Source: Myxococcales bacterium
Lineage (GTDB): Bacteria > Lernaellota > Lernaellaia > Lernaellales > Lernaellaceae
Length of the DNA stretch: 64,000 nt
Assembly: GCA_012517325.1 (NCBI GenBank)
Contig: JAAYVF010000008.1
Location: 62,001-126,000, forward strand
Direction: 5' to 3'
Shown: positions 53,745 to 62,307 of the stretch, piece by piece
Numbering within the stretch: position 1 is the first letter of the stretch
Layout: each line of letters opens with the position of its first letter
The notes under the pieces: generated by a model
The model's database searches: none
Seen by the model: the letters and a program-made list of their open reading frames with translations, nothing else
Told to the model about the DNA's origin: nothing
Position numbers and translations under genes: made by a program

Positions 53745-54914
53745 ATGCGGCGAGCGATTTTCGGGGCGGTGCTGTTACTCGGCGGTTTGCTGCTCGCGGT
53801 CCCGGCGAGCGCCTTCCAATACGCCGACTGCAACGGCCATCCCTGCGCCTGGCAGTCGATGCCGCCCGCTTACGAGATCCAGGAACCGCTGGGCGTCGAC
53901 ATCGAGGACGAGGCGGCCGTCGAGGAAATCCAGGCTTCCTTCAACCGCTGGGATTTCAACCACCAAACCTTCTGCGCGCCGCTGGCGTTCGATTACCAGG
54001 GCCGCACCGCCACGAAAAAACCGACGGCGCAGGACTATCACAACGTCGTTTCGTTCCGCACCAGCAATTGGCTGGTCAGCGCCGACGCTTTGGCGATCAC
54101 GCTCCTGTATTCCGACGCGAGCGGCCGGCTGCGCGAGGCCGACATCGTTTTCAACGCGGTGAATTACCGGTGGACGGCCGGCGAGTCCGACACCGACCAT
54201 AATCTGTATTCCATTCGCGCCACCCTGACCCACGAAGCGGGGCATTTCTGGGGCCTGGATCATTCCAGCGACAAGTTCGCCACGATGAACGCCTACTACA
54301 AACCCAACATCGTGGTCGAGGATCTGGACGAGGACGACATCCGCGCCGCCGCCGAGCGTTACTGCGACTCGCCGCTGCCGGCGGACGACGCCGACGAACA
54401 GAACGACTCGTTTTCCTACTTCGCCGATCTGGGCGACCGCACCGAGGTGACCGACCGACGCCTGTATGACGACGACTGGTACCGGCTGGACTTGAAACAG
54501 GGCAAGCGGCTGAAGTTGATCGTCACCGACGAATCGCCCGACCGGTACAAGCGGCTGGAACTATACGACCTGCAAAACAACCTCGTCGACGAGCAGGACT
54601 GCATCGGTGATTGCGCCCAGGCGCTGGGCGAAGCCGGCGAAGCCCGACGCGTCGCGCTGCGCATCACCGGCGGGTTCGATCATCACACCATCGAAACCGC
54701 GCGCTACGACGTCCGCTTCGCGCAAGTCGAACCCGGCGACGAGGGCAACCTGACCGACGACGATTCGGCCGACACCGCGGTCGACGCCCAAGGCGGCAAC
54801 GGCCGCGGGTGCGGGTGCGAGGTGGGCGCGGGCCGGTCGGAAGCCGATTGGGGCTTCGCGGCGACGGCGCTGTTGTTGGGCGTGGCGCTGCTCCGCCGCC
54901 GTCCCGTTCGTTAA
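53745..54914 (+). CDS. Secreted matrixin-like metalloprotease with MYXO-CTERM-type tail
   Basis: A 389-residue secreted zinc protease. Signal peptide ends ASA. The zinc site is HEAGHFWGLDHS (HExGHxxGxxH), followed by a Met-turn ATMNAYY, the metzincin signature. After about residue 240 comes a pre-peptidase-like domain (LKQGKRLKLIVTDESPDRYKRLELYD). The C-terminus has a CGC motif, a hydrophobic stretch and RRR (CGCEVG...ALLLGVALLRRRP), the MYXO-CTERM-type arrangement, which sorts and cleaves surface proteins in myxobacteria. The start at 53745 has GGAGG six bases upstream; ATG 53733 (TAATG) is also possible. Confidence 0.85.
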   Translation: MRRAIFGAVLLLGGLLLAVPASAFQYADCNGHPCAWQSMPPAYEIQEPLGVDIEDEAAVEEIQASFNRWDFNHQTFCAPLAFDYQGRTATKKPTAQDYHNVVSFRTSNWLVSADALAITLLYSDASGRLREADIVFNAVNYRWTAGESDTDHNLYSIRATLTHEAGHFWGLDHSSDKFATMNAYYKPNIVVEDLDEDDIRAAAERYCDSPLPADDADEQNDSFSYFADLGDRTEVTDRRLYDDDWYRLDLKQGKRLKLIVTDESPDRYKRLELYDLQNNLVDEQDCIGDCAQALGEAGEARRVALRITGGFDHHTIETARYDVRFAQVEPGDEGNLTDDDSADTAVDAQGGNGRGCGCEVGAGRSEADWGFAATALLLGVALLRRRPVR

Positions 54915-54926
54915 AGGAGACCGTTA

Positions 54927-55886
54927 ATGGATCTGTATCGCAGCGATCGTCAGACCGTGCTGGTGGCCCTGGGCGGCAACGCCCTGATCCGCGCCGGCGA
55001 CGTCCCCGACATCGAAACCCAGGAAAAAAACGCCGAGGACATCGTCAGCAAGCTGATGGTGCTGGTCGAGCGCGACTTCAACCTGGTGGTGACGCACGGC
55101 AACGGCCCGCAGGTCGGCAACTCGCTGCTGCGCAACGAACTGGCCGCGACGCGGCTGCCGCGGATGCCGCTGGACCTGCTGGTCGCCGAAACCGGCGGCT
55201 CGATGGGCTACCTGCTGCAACAGGCCTTTCTGAATAAAATCCGCCAGACCGAATGCCGGCGCTACGTGGTGACCGTCATCACCCAGGTCATCGTCAGCCC
55301 GAACGATCCCGCCTTCCTGCGGCCGAGCAAGCCGATCGGCATGCATTATCCGCAGGAAGAAGCGGAAAAGCTGATGAAGGAATTCAACTGGCAGATGATC
55401 GAGGACGGCAAGTCCGGCTGGCGGCGCGTCGTGCCCAGCCCGAAACCGCTCAAGATCGTTCAGCGCCACATGATCCGGCACTCGGTCAACGAGGGCAACA
55501 TCGTCATCGCGGCGGGCGGCGGCGGCATTCCGATCATGGTCAATAAGGAAGGCAGCTACGAGGGCATCGAGGCGGTGATCGACAAGGACCTCTCCAGCTC
55601 GATGCTCGCCTCGGAGATCAAATCCGACACGCTGATCATCCTGATGCAGGAGCCGAAAATCTACGTCGATTTCAACACGCCCAAGCAGCGCGCCCTCGAA
55701 CGCGTCGGCGTTTCCGAAATCACCGATTACCTCGCCGAGGGCCACTTCCCGGCGGCCAACATCGGGCCCAAGGTCGACGCGGCCATCCAGTTCGTGCAGC
55801 GCGGCGGCCGGCGGGCGATCATCACCAGCCCCGATCGGCTGGCGCCCGCGCTCGACGGCCTGGACGGCACGACGATCGTTCCGTGA
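54927..55886 (+). CDS. arcC: Carbamate kinase
   Basis: A 319-residue enzyme that makes ATP from carbamoyl phosphate (or the reverse). Family marks: VALGGNALIRAG, THGNGPQVGN, IAAGGGGIPI and ASEIKSDTLIILMQEP, all of the amino-acid-kinase fold. An AAAGGAGA site is 7 bases upstream. Usually it ends arginine deiminase or purine-degradation pathways; no arginine deiminase, ornithine carbamoyltransferase or ureidoglycolate gene is in the window. It follows the protease gene by 12 bases. Confidence 0.96.
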   Translation: MDLYRSDRQTVLVALGGNALIRAGDVPDIETQEKNAEDIVSKLMVLVERDFNLVVTHGNGPQVGNSLLRNELAATRLPRMPLDLLVAETGGSMGYLLQQAFLNKIRQTECRRYVVTVITQVIVSPNDPAFLRPSKPIGMHYPQEEAEKLMKEFNWQMIEDGKSGWRRVVPSPKPLKIVQRHMIRHSVNEGNIVIAAGGGGIPIMVNKEGSYEGIEAVIDKDLSSSMLASEIKSDTLIILMQEPKIYVDFNTPKQRALERVGVSEITDYLAEGHFPAANIGPKVDAAIQFVQRGGRRAIITSPDRLAPALDGLDGTTIVP

Positions 55887-56024
55887 CGGCGGATCGCGAT
55901 CGGGCGTCAACTGAGACCCATTAACAAGTTACTCTCGCGCCTGTTCGCCGGGATTTGCCGCTGTAAAAAGCCGCATGATAAGGTACACTACCAAGTCGGT
56001 TTTCAAACAATAGGTTGAACCGCG

Positions 56025-58181
56025 GTGAAAAAAGGTTTTTTCCTGCTTCCCCTTTTGGGACTGGCGACCGGTTTGATTCTCAACGCCTTCGCCAAGGCGT
56101 TGGAATTCATGATGATCGCCAATTTCCTGCAGGTCCTGATCCTCAGCCTGGCGTTCTTTTTTCTCGCCCTGGGATTGCTGCGCGATGAAGCGAAACGGCG
56201 TCGCACGGCCGGCCTGATCGGCGTGGCGGCGGTCGCGGTCGCGGTCTTCGCGGCCAGCCAGTTCAACCGCGATTTCGCTACCATCGCCCTGGCCAGCGCG
56301 ATCTATTATCCCGTGCCGCTGCCGCGCTCGGGCTTCTTCAACCAGTTGTCGCTGGTCGTCTTTTTATTCGGCGTGCCTTGGCTGATGCGATCGGCGGGCC
56401 GGGCCTTCGCCGACCGGCTCGAACAAGCCGATCCGGCGCAGCCGCTGCACCTCGGTTTGTTCCTTGCCGGCTTCGCCGCCGGTTTCACCCTGGTGTACAC
56501 CGTCGGCTTCTTCGGCCCCTTCGGCTGGCTGTTGACCGGCCTGGCATTGCTGTTGTTGGTGGCCGTGCCCTGGCCGGTCGCCGTCGCCGCCCTCGCGGCG
56601 CTCGGCGCGGTGCTCGGCGCCTACCAACTTTATCCCCAGCACAGCTTTTTCGCCTTCGGCATCACCGAATACCGCTACCTCGGCAAGGATTTCGGCCGCG
56701 ACATCAAGCTGGACTTCATCGAATACGGCCAACCGCCCTGCCTGGGCGTGGTGATCGACAACGTCATGATGACCTGCGAATGCGTCGAGCCTTCGTGGAT
56801 CCCCAAGGAATGGGATTTCATCGTCCGGGCGATTCTCTACCCCGAGCGCTTCGTGCCGCAGCGCGATCCGCGCGATCCGCTGCCCGCGGTTCCCGACTGG
56901 TGGAAAGAGAATTTGCGCGTGCTTTCGCTGGGCCACAGCGGCACCGGCCCGACCAAATCGCTGGAAATCTACAGCGGGCCGAATCAAAACCGCGTGGTGC
57001 AATTCGACCCGGCCCTCGCGCGCGGCCTGTCGCAAACCTACCGCTCCTACACCGACCATTCGCAGTATTCGAAGGAATCGATCAACGAACTGGCGAGCGG
57101 CGATTTTCGTACCGAGCTGCGGCAGGCGGCGCTCGCCGGCGGCGGCTACGATTGGGTGTTTTACAGCGGCATCGGCACCAAGACCTACCAACTGCCGCGC
57201 AGCTATCTCTACACCGAACACTATCTGCTGACGAAGGAAGGCGCGGCGTTGCTCTTCGATCGGGTGCTGAAGCCGGACGGCGTCTTCTTCCTCGATTGGG
57301 GCTCCTCGGACACTCAGGAATCGCGGTATTTCGTCGCCTCCTTCCCGAAAACCGTGACGATCGCCGCGTTCTGGACGACGGAATCCGAATACCCGTTCTC
57401 CGGCAATCCGCTGCTGTATGTGGTGGCCTCGAAGGATGCCGCCAAGATCGCCGCCGTCAAAGAACGGATGAAACAGCTCAGCGGCATTTATGAGGTGGAT
57501 TTCAGCGAAAACCTGCCCTTCTATCGAACCACCGACAACCGGCCCTTCCTTCAGCCCGACCTGCACTGGGTGTTCACCCTGTGCCATCTTTTGCTGTTGC
57601 CGCTGGTCTATTTCTGCGTCCGGCTATTCCGGCGCCGGCTGGCGCTGACCGCGGGCCCCGCCGCCTGGAAAGCCGGGTGGTTATTCGTGCTGATCGGACT
57701 GGCTGCCGGCATGGGCGAGACAATCTTCGCCTCGTTCAATCCCTTCGTCCGCGGCCCGTTCGGCCTGACTTCGTGGTCGGTTCAACACCTGGCTTTTCTG
57801 CTGGCGACGGCGATCGGTTTTCTGGCCGTGGCGGCGATCCGCTCGCCGCGCCGCTTGCCGACGCGCCTCGCCCCCGTCTTGATCGTCGCCGCCCTGGCGT
57901 TGCTGTTTGTCCTGTCTGAACGGAATGCGGTTTTTCTGACCGCGCCGCTCGCCGGCCTCGGTTTCGGTTTCCTGCTGGCGGGTCAAATCCGGTCGTACCA
58001 GGGCGATGAGCTGATCTACGCCATCGCCTGCTATTGTCTCGGTCTGGCGCTGGCCCTGTGGTTTCTGGAAATCCCGTTCTACTTCGGCGGCTACCGGGTC
58101 GTCGCGGGGCTGACCGGCGCCCTGGCGCTGGCCGTGGGTTGGTGGGGGCGGCGGCTGAACACCTGGGTGAAACCGGCATGA
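56025..58181 (+). CDS. Membrane protein with spermidine-synthase-like domain
   Basis: A 718-residue protein from a GTG start. About five helices at the N-terminus (1-200), a soluble Rossmann-like domain (about 205-510) and six or more helices to the end. The middle domain resembles spermidine/spermine synthases: VLSLGHSGTG takes the place of the usual VLVIGGGDG SAM loop, VVQFDPALA fits the following acidic turn, and GGYDWVFYSG the strand after. The SAM loop is altered, so catalysis is unsure. The last base of the stop overlaps the next ATG; a membrane aminopropyl- or methyl-transfer, or a non-catalytic adaptor role, is inferred. Confidence 0.72.
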   Translation: MKKGFFLLPLLGLATGLILNAFAKALEFMMIANFLQVLILSLAFFFLALGLLRDEAKRRRTAGLIGVAAVAVAVFAASQFNRDFATIALASAIYYPVPLPRSGFFNQLSLVVFLFGVPWLMRSAGRAFADRLEQADPAQPLHLGLFLAGFAAGFTLVYTVGFFGPFGWLLTGLALLLLVAVPWPVAVAALAALGAVLGAYQLYPQHSFFAFGITEYRYLGKDFGRDIKLDFIEYGQPPCLGVVIDNVMMTCECVEPSWIPKEWDFIVRAILYPERFVPQRDPRDPLPAVPDWWKENLRVLSLGHSGTGPTKSLEIYSGPNQNRVVQFDPALARGLSQTYRSYTDHSQYSKESINELASGDFRTELRQAALAGGGYDWVFYSGIGTKTYQLPRSYLYTEHYLLTKEGAALLFDRVLKPDGVFFLDWGSSDTQESRYFVASFPKTVTIAAFWTTESEYPFSGNPLLYVVASKDAAKIAAVKERMKQLSGIYEVDFSENLPFYRTTDNRPFLQPDLHWVFTLCHLLLLPLVYFCVRLFRRRLALTAGPAAWKAGWLFVLIGLAAGMGETIFASFNPFVRGPFGLTSWSVQHLAFLLATAIGFLAVAAIRSPRRLPTRLAPVLIVAALALLFVLSERNAVFLTAPLAGLGFGFLLAGQIRSYQGDELIYAIACYCLGLALALWFLEIPFYFGGYRVVAGLTGALALAVGWWGRRLNTWVKPA

Positions 58182-60145
58182 AAAAGATCAACCTCTCGCT
58201 GACGCTGGCGATCCTTTCCGGGTACTGGGTGCTGGTCACCGAAACCTGGTCGCCGCTGTACCGGTGCAACCTCTTGTTTCACCCGCTGATCGGCGTCGCG
58301 GTGACCCTCTTCTTTTTCATCTTCCTGTGGCGCGATCGATCGCAGCAACCCGACGAACATCCCTGGCTGGGCACCGTGCTGCCCGCCGTCGTTTTGTCGG
58401 CGGTGCTGGGCGCGTTGCGCACGGCCTATCCGAACCACCTCGCCGACCTGCTGCTGCTTCTCCTCTATCCCCTGTGGGCGATCCGCGATCTTCGTTCCCG
58501 GCCGGAACGGTTCGTCCGCCGCTGCGCCCTCTTCTTCTTCGTCGCGGTCGCGGTCACCGGCCTGATTTTCGGCGGCGCCCTCGGCGGCCGGGCGGTGAAA
58601 AATTACCTGTTGCTGCACCGCGTCGCCGCCGATGCCTTCGTCGTTTTCGCCTTGCTGGCCGTCGCTTTTTCCTGGCGGCGGCAGTGGCGCGCGGGCGCGA
58701 AATTCCGGGAACTGGCCGGCGCCGTTTTCGGGCCGCGGCGGTGGGTGCCCGTGCTGCTCGCGGCGGCCGTGATCGCCGTGACGATTTACGAGGCCGCGCA
58801 AGGCCGCGCCGACCCGACCTATCGCTTTCACCTGTCGACCTTCACCGTCGAGCGCCGCGGGCCGCACGAACAGGACGTGCTGCCGGCCGGTTTCAACGAG
58901 CCGCGCCTGGCCAGCAAAACGCAAAGCTGCGGCGGCACGCCGGGCTGCCACGATTCGCTGATCGAGGACATGAAAATCTCGACGCACGGGCGCTCGATGC
59001 TCACCCCCTACATGCAGAAAAACATGGAGCTGCTGGCGGACGAGATCGGCGAGCAGAACATGATCACCTGCGGCGGCTGCCATTACCCGCGGATGATGTT
59101 CGAGCGCGACGTGTCGCTGCGGCAGTCCTACACCGAACAGAACTACTCGTGCACTTTCTGTCACCAGATCTCCGGGGCGCATCTGCTGCCGGACCGCCGC
59201 AAGTCGGAAATCTCGGTGCGCCTGCGGCTCAATCACCTGCGGATGTTCGATCACGGCGGGCGGGACGCGATCACCCCCTTCGACCGGCTGCTGGTCAACC
59301 TCAATCCCTTCGGGCACCGCCGGGTCTTCACCCGCGACCTGTACTTCACCAACGAATATTGCCAGGCCTGCCACCGGCTGCAGATCCGCGAGACGGTCGC
59401 CACGCCGCTCACCGCGCCGCTGTGCATCGACTGCCACATGCAGCCGCGCGAACTGCTCGGGTTGCCGGGCAAGGAACGCAACCACGTTTTCCCCGGCACC
59501 AACACCGCCAACCCGCATGCGTTAGGCGATCAGGCGACGGTTGAAATGATCCAAAAGTACAGCCTCGGCGACCTGCCGCTGCCGATCAAAGGCTGGGGCA
59601 GCTTCTGGGAGCCGCGCAACGCCAAGGGCAAACGGCAGATCTGGGTCCACCAGAAATTCCTGCCGCTGACCGAACCGACGCCGGGCGGCGACTTCACCTT
59701 GCGGGTCATCACGATTAACGCCAGCATCGACCACGTTTTTCCGGGCGGGCCGCTCGACCTCATCGACTGCTGGCAGCGCGTCGTCGTGAAAGATCAGGAC
59801 GGCCGGGAAATCTTCCGGGTCGGCGATCTGGCCGCGGACAACCAGCTCGATCCGGCCGCGCACAAGCTCGGCGGTTACATGATGGGCGAGGACGGGCGGT
59901 TGGTCGAACGCAACCGCGTCTGGCAGATCAAGGAAAAGGTCGTGACGCGCGGCCTGCCCTTCCGCGTCAGCACCAACGACGACTACACCTTCCGGCTTCC
60001 CGAAAACACGCGGGCGATCCAGGTCGAATCGCAATGGCTTTTCCGCAAACTGAACCAGGATTTCGTCGACTGGGCCTACGACCGCTCCGGCTTCACCACG
60101 CCGGTGGTCGTTATGGCCGAGACCGCCGCGACCATCCCCTTCTAG
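58178..60145 (+). CDS. Membrane-anchored multihaem cytochrome c
   Basis: A 655-residue protein. Residues 1-205 contain six helices, with His147 as a possible b-haem or quinone ligand. The periplasmic part has haem motifs CGGTPGCH (CX5CH, 251-258), CGGCH (298-302), CTFCH (325-329), CQACH (395-399) and CIDCH (416-420). The last 230 residues form a beta-rich domain without motifs. The protein probably passes electrons from the membrane quinone pool to the periplasm. It overlaps the spermidine-synthase-like gene by 4 bases (ATGA), so the two work together. Confidence 0.85.
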   Translation: MKKINLSLTLAILSGYWVLVTETWSPLYRCNLLFHPLIGVAVTLFFFIFLWRDRSQQPDEHPWLGTVLPAVVLSAVLGALRTAYPNHLADLLLLLLYPLWAIRDLRSRPERFVRRCALFFFVAVAVTGLIFGGALGGRAVKNYLLLHRVAADAFVVFALLAVAFSWRRQWRAGAKFRELAGAVFGPRRWVPVLLAAAVIAVTIYEAAQGRADPTYRFHLSTFTVERRGPHEQDVLPAGFNEPRLASKTQSCGGTPGCHDSLIEDMKISTHGRSMLTPYMQKNMELLADEIGEQNMITCGGCHYPRMMFERDVSLRQSYTEQNYSCTFCHQISGAHLLPDRRKSEISVRLRLNHLRMFDHGGRDAITPFDRLLVNLNPFGHRRVFTRDLYFTNEYCQACHRLQIRETVATPLTAPLCIDCHMQPRELLGLPGKERNHVFPGTNTANPHALGDQATVEMIQKYSLGDLPLPIKGWGSFWEPRNAKGKRQIWVHQKFLPLTEPTPGGDFTLRVITINASIDHVFPGGPLDLIDCWQRVVVKDQDGREIFRVGDLAADNQLDPAAHKLGGYMMGEDGRLVERNRVWQIKEKVVTRGLPFRVSTNDDYTFRLPENTRAIQVESQWLFRKLNQDFVDWAYDRSGFTTPVVVMAETAATIPF

Positions 60146-60161
60146 CCGTCATCGACGGCGA

Positions 60162-62279
60162 TCATTCCAGCCGGCATTCGGCGGTTTCGGCGAGGGTTCG
60201 CCGCACCCATTCGGCTTGACGCGGATCTTCCAGCAGGGCGAGCGCTTCGCGAAACGAACGGCAGGCCAGGTCGCGACGGTTTTGCTCGACTTGCAGCCGC
60301 CCCAACTCGACCAGCAGGCTGGCCCTGGCCTCGCCGCGAAGCCGCGCGATGCGCCCGGCGAGAAAATCCTCCGCCCAGGCCGCTCCCTTCACCGGTCGCG
60401 CCGCCGCCAGCATCCGGCCGGCGACGTCCGCCAGTTGGCCGTCGTCATACCGGCCTTGTTCGGCGCGTTCGAGCTGCCGCTCGGCCTCGTCGAATTGTCT
60501 TAACAAAACCAGATTCCGCGCCAGGCCCAGGCGCACGAGCGCTTCTTGAGTGCCGCCGGCGGCCGTCCGTTCCAGCACCCGGCGCAACAAGGCCACGGCT
60601 TCGGCCACGCGATCCGTATTCGCCAGCGCTTCGGCTTCGGCCAGATCGATGCCCGTGACCTCATCCGGCAACGTGATCGCCCGCAGCGGATCGAGCGTCG
60701 CGAACACCGCCGGCCAATCCCGTTTCGCCTGGTAAAAATAGACCTGTTCCAAAAGCAGGGAATAGCGAACCACCCGTTCGGCGGTATGGGTTTCGAGCAA
60801 GGGCGTGAGAAACCCCTCGAAAGTGCCGGCAGGCACGGCGCCGGCGGCCTCGGCCGTGGCGACGCCGTGCAACGCCCAGAGCTGCGAGCCGATCGTGCCG
60901 TGCCGCAAAACGGTCTCCCATTCGGCCAGCGCGGCGGCGGGTTGCCCGGCCTGGTAAAAATCCTCGGCCAGATGAACCCGCGCGTTGTCGTCGCGCGGCG
61001 CGGCCAACAAAAACAGTCGATGCAGGGCGGCGGTTTTGGCCGGATCGCCGGTCAGCAACCCTTGCTGGCCTTCGCTGACCATCCGCCGCACGGTCGCGCG
61101 ATCCAGGCCGGGAAACGGCATCGGCCGCAGGATCCCGCCCAGATGATGACCGGACGGCTCGCCCAGCGCGGCGACCGTCGCCAGACCGGTTTGGACACCC
61201 ACGAACAACAGGGTAACGGCTGCGACGAAAGACGAGGCAAGCCGCAGCCGGCGCGATTCGTCCGTCGTTCCGGCGATGCAAGCGGCCCACGCGGGCAACG
61301 CCAGGTAGGGTCCCAGCAGATACCAGCCGCGCTTGGTGTCCACCGCGGTAAAGGCCAGCAAAGGAACCAAAAAGAACGCGGCGAAGGCTGCGTCGGCGCG
61401 ACGGAGTCGGCGATGCATCCCCCGCTCGATCAGGAAGGCTGTTAAAAAGACGAGCAGCAGGCCGCCGCGCAAATCCGTCGCCAGTTCGCGAAAATAAAAA
61501 AACGCGCCGAACAGCGGCTCGCCGGTCGTGTTGCGGAAGTCCGTCAGAAATTCCGCCGCCAACCCCTCGCGATGCCAGTAAGCCCATGCGCCCGCCGATA
61601 GGCAGACCGCCGACCACATCAAGGCTCGCCGCCAGCGAACCGCCGGTTCGCCCGTGAAGCACCAAACGGCGCCGGCCGGCGCGACCGCTAAAAGCAGCAC
61701 GAGCTTGGTTTGCGCCAGCGTGGCCGATATCAGCACCACCGCGAACCAGGCGACCCAGTGGATTTTTCGCTCGGCCAGTAAAAAGAAAAACAACAGGGTC
61801 GCCGCGGCGGCGGTCACCGCGATTTCCAGGTTGAACGACTGGCCCGCCTTCCAGGCCACCGGCGTCGCCAGAAACGCGGCCAGCGGCAGAGTCGCCGCGA
61901 GGCGCCCCGGCGCGGCGAGCCAGCCCGCGCCGGCGAGCGCGGCGCACGCCAGCAACCAGAAAAACAGCAGCGGCGCGGCCAGGCTCCAGTAAGCGCCGCC
62001 GGCCCATAACCACGAAATCGCGCCGACGAAATAGGGCAACGGCAGATAGCGCGCCGGGTGCGCGGCGAACAATGACCACAGACGGGCCGGATGCGCGGCC
62101 AGATTCCGCGCCACCTCGGCGGTGAAATGATAATGCAGGTTGGAGTCGTACCCGACGGGAATCAGGTTGCGCCAATGCCACGTCGCCAGCACCGCGGTCG
62201 AGCCCAGACCCAACGCCAACAGAAGCAGCACCGTCAACCGACGGATCGCTTTGCCGGTCGGCGCTTCTCGCTCGGCCAT
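60162..62279 (-). CDS. Membrane glycosyltransferase-like protein with TPR-like tail
   Basis: A 705-residue protein. The first 430 residues have about eleven helices; the first loop has GYDSNLHYHFTAEVARN, suited to a GT-C-type catalytic Asp. Residues 440-705 are helical and TPR-like: FYQAGQPAAALAEWETVLRHG, ALANTDRVAEAVALLRRVLER and VLLRQFDEAERQLERAEQG. TPR tails in this class bind protein partners. It ends 16 bases from the convergent cytochrome gene. It starts 28 bases after the OPT gene on the same strand. Confidence 0.72.
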   Translation of the reverse strand: MAEREAPTGKAIRRLTVLLLLALGLGSTAVLATWHWRNLIPVGYDSNLHYHFTAEVARNLAAHPARLWSLFAAHPARYLPLPYFVGAISWLWAGGAYWSLAAPLLFFWLLACAALAGAGWLAAPGRLAATLPLAAFLATPVAWKAGQSFNLEIAVTAAAATLLFFFLLAERKIHWVAWFAVVLISATLAQTKLVLLLAVAPAGAVWCFTGEPAVRWRRALMWSAVCLSAGAWAYWHREGLAAEFLTDFRNTTGEPLFGAFFYFRELATDLRGGLLLVFLTAFLIERGMHRRLRRADAAFAAFFLVPLLAFTAVDTKRGWYLLGPYLALPAWAACIAGTTDESRRLRLASSFVAAVTLLFVGVQTGLATVAALGEPSGHHLGGILRPMPFPGLDRATVRRMVSEGQQGLLTGDPAKTAALHRLFLLAAPRDDNARVHLAEDFYQAGQPAAALAEWETVLRHGTIGSQLWALHGVATAEAAGAVPAGTFEGFLTPLLETHTAERVVRYSLLLEQVYFYQAKRDWPAVFATLDPLRAITLPDEVTGIDLAEAEALANTDRVAEAVALLRRVLERTAAGGTQEALVRLGLARNLVLLRQFDEAERQLERAEQGRYDDGQLADVAGRMLAAARPVKGAAWAEDFLAGRIARLRGEARASLLVELGRLQVEQNRRDLACRSFREALALLEDPRQAEWVRRTLAETAECRLE

Positions 62280-62307
62280 CTTCGCCCGCTCCCGCGCGCC
62301 GGGACGC

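Noticed and set aside
53182-54914. Frameshift or fusion between the secreted protein and the metalloprotease
   Set aside because: Each has its own signal peptide, and the overlapped TAATG junction explains the close spacing.
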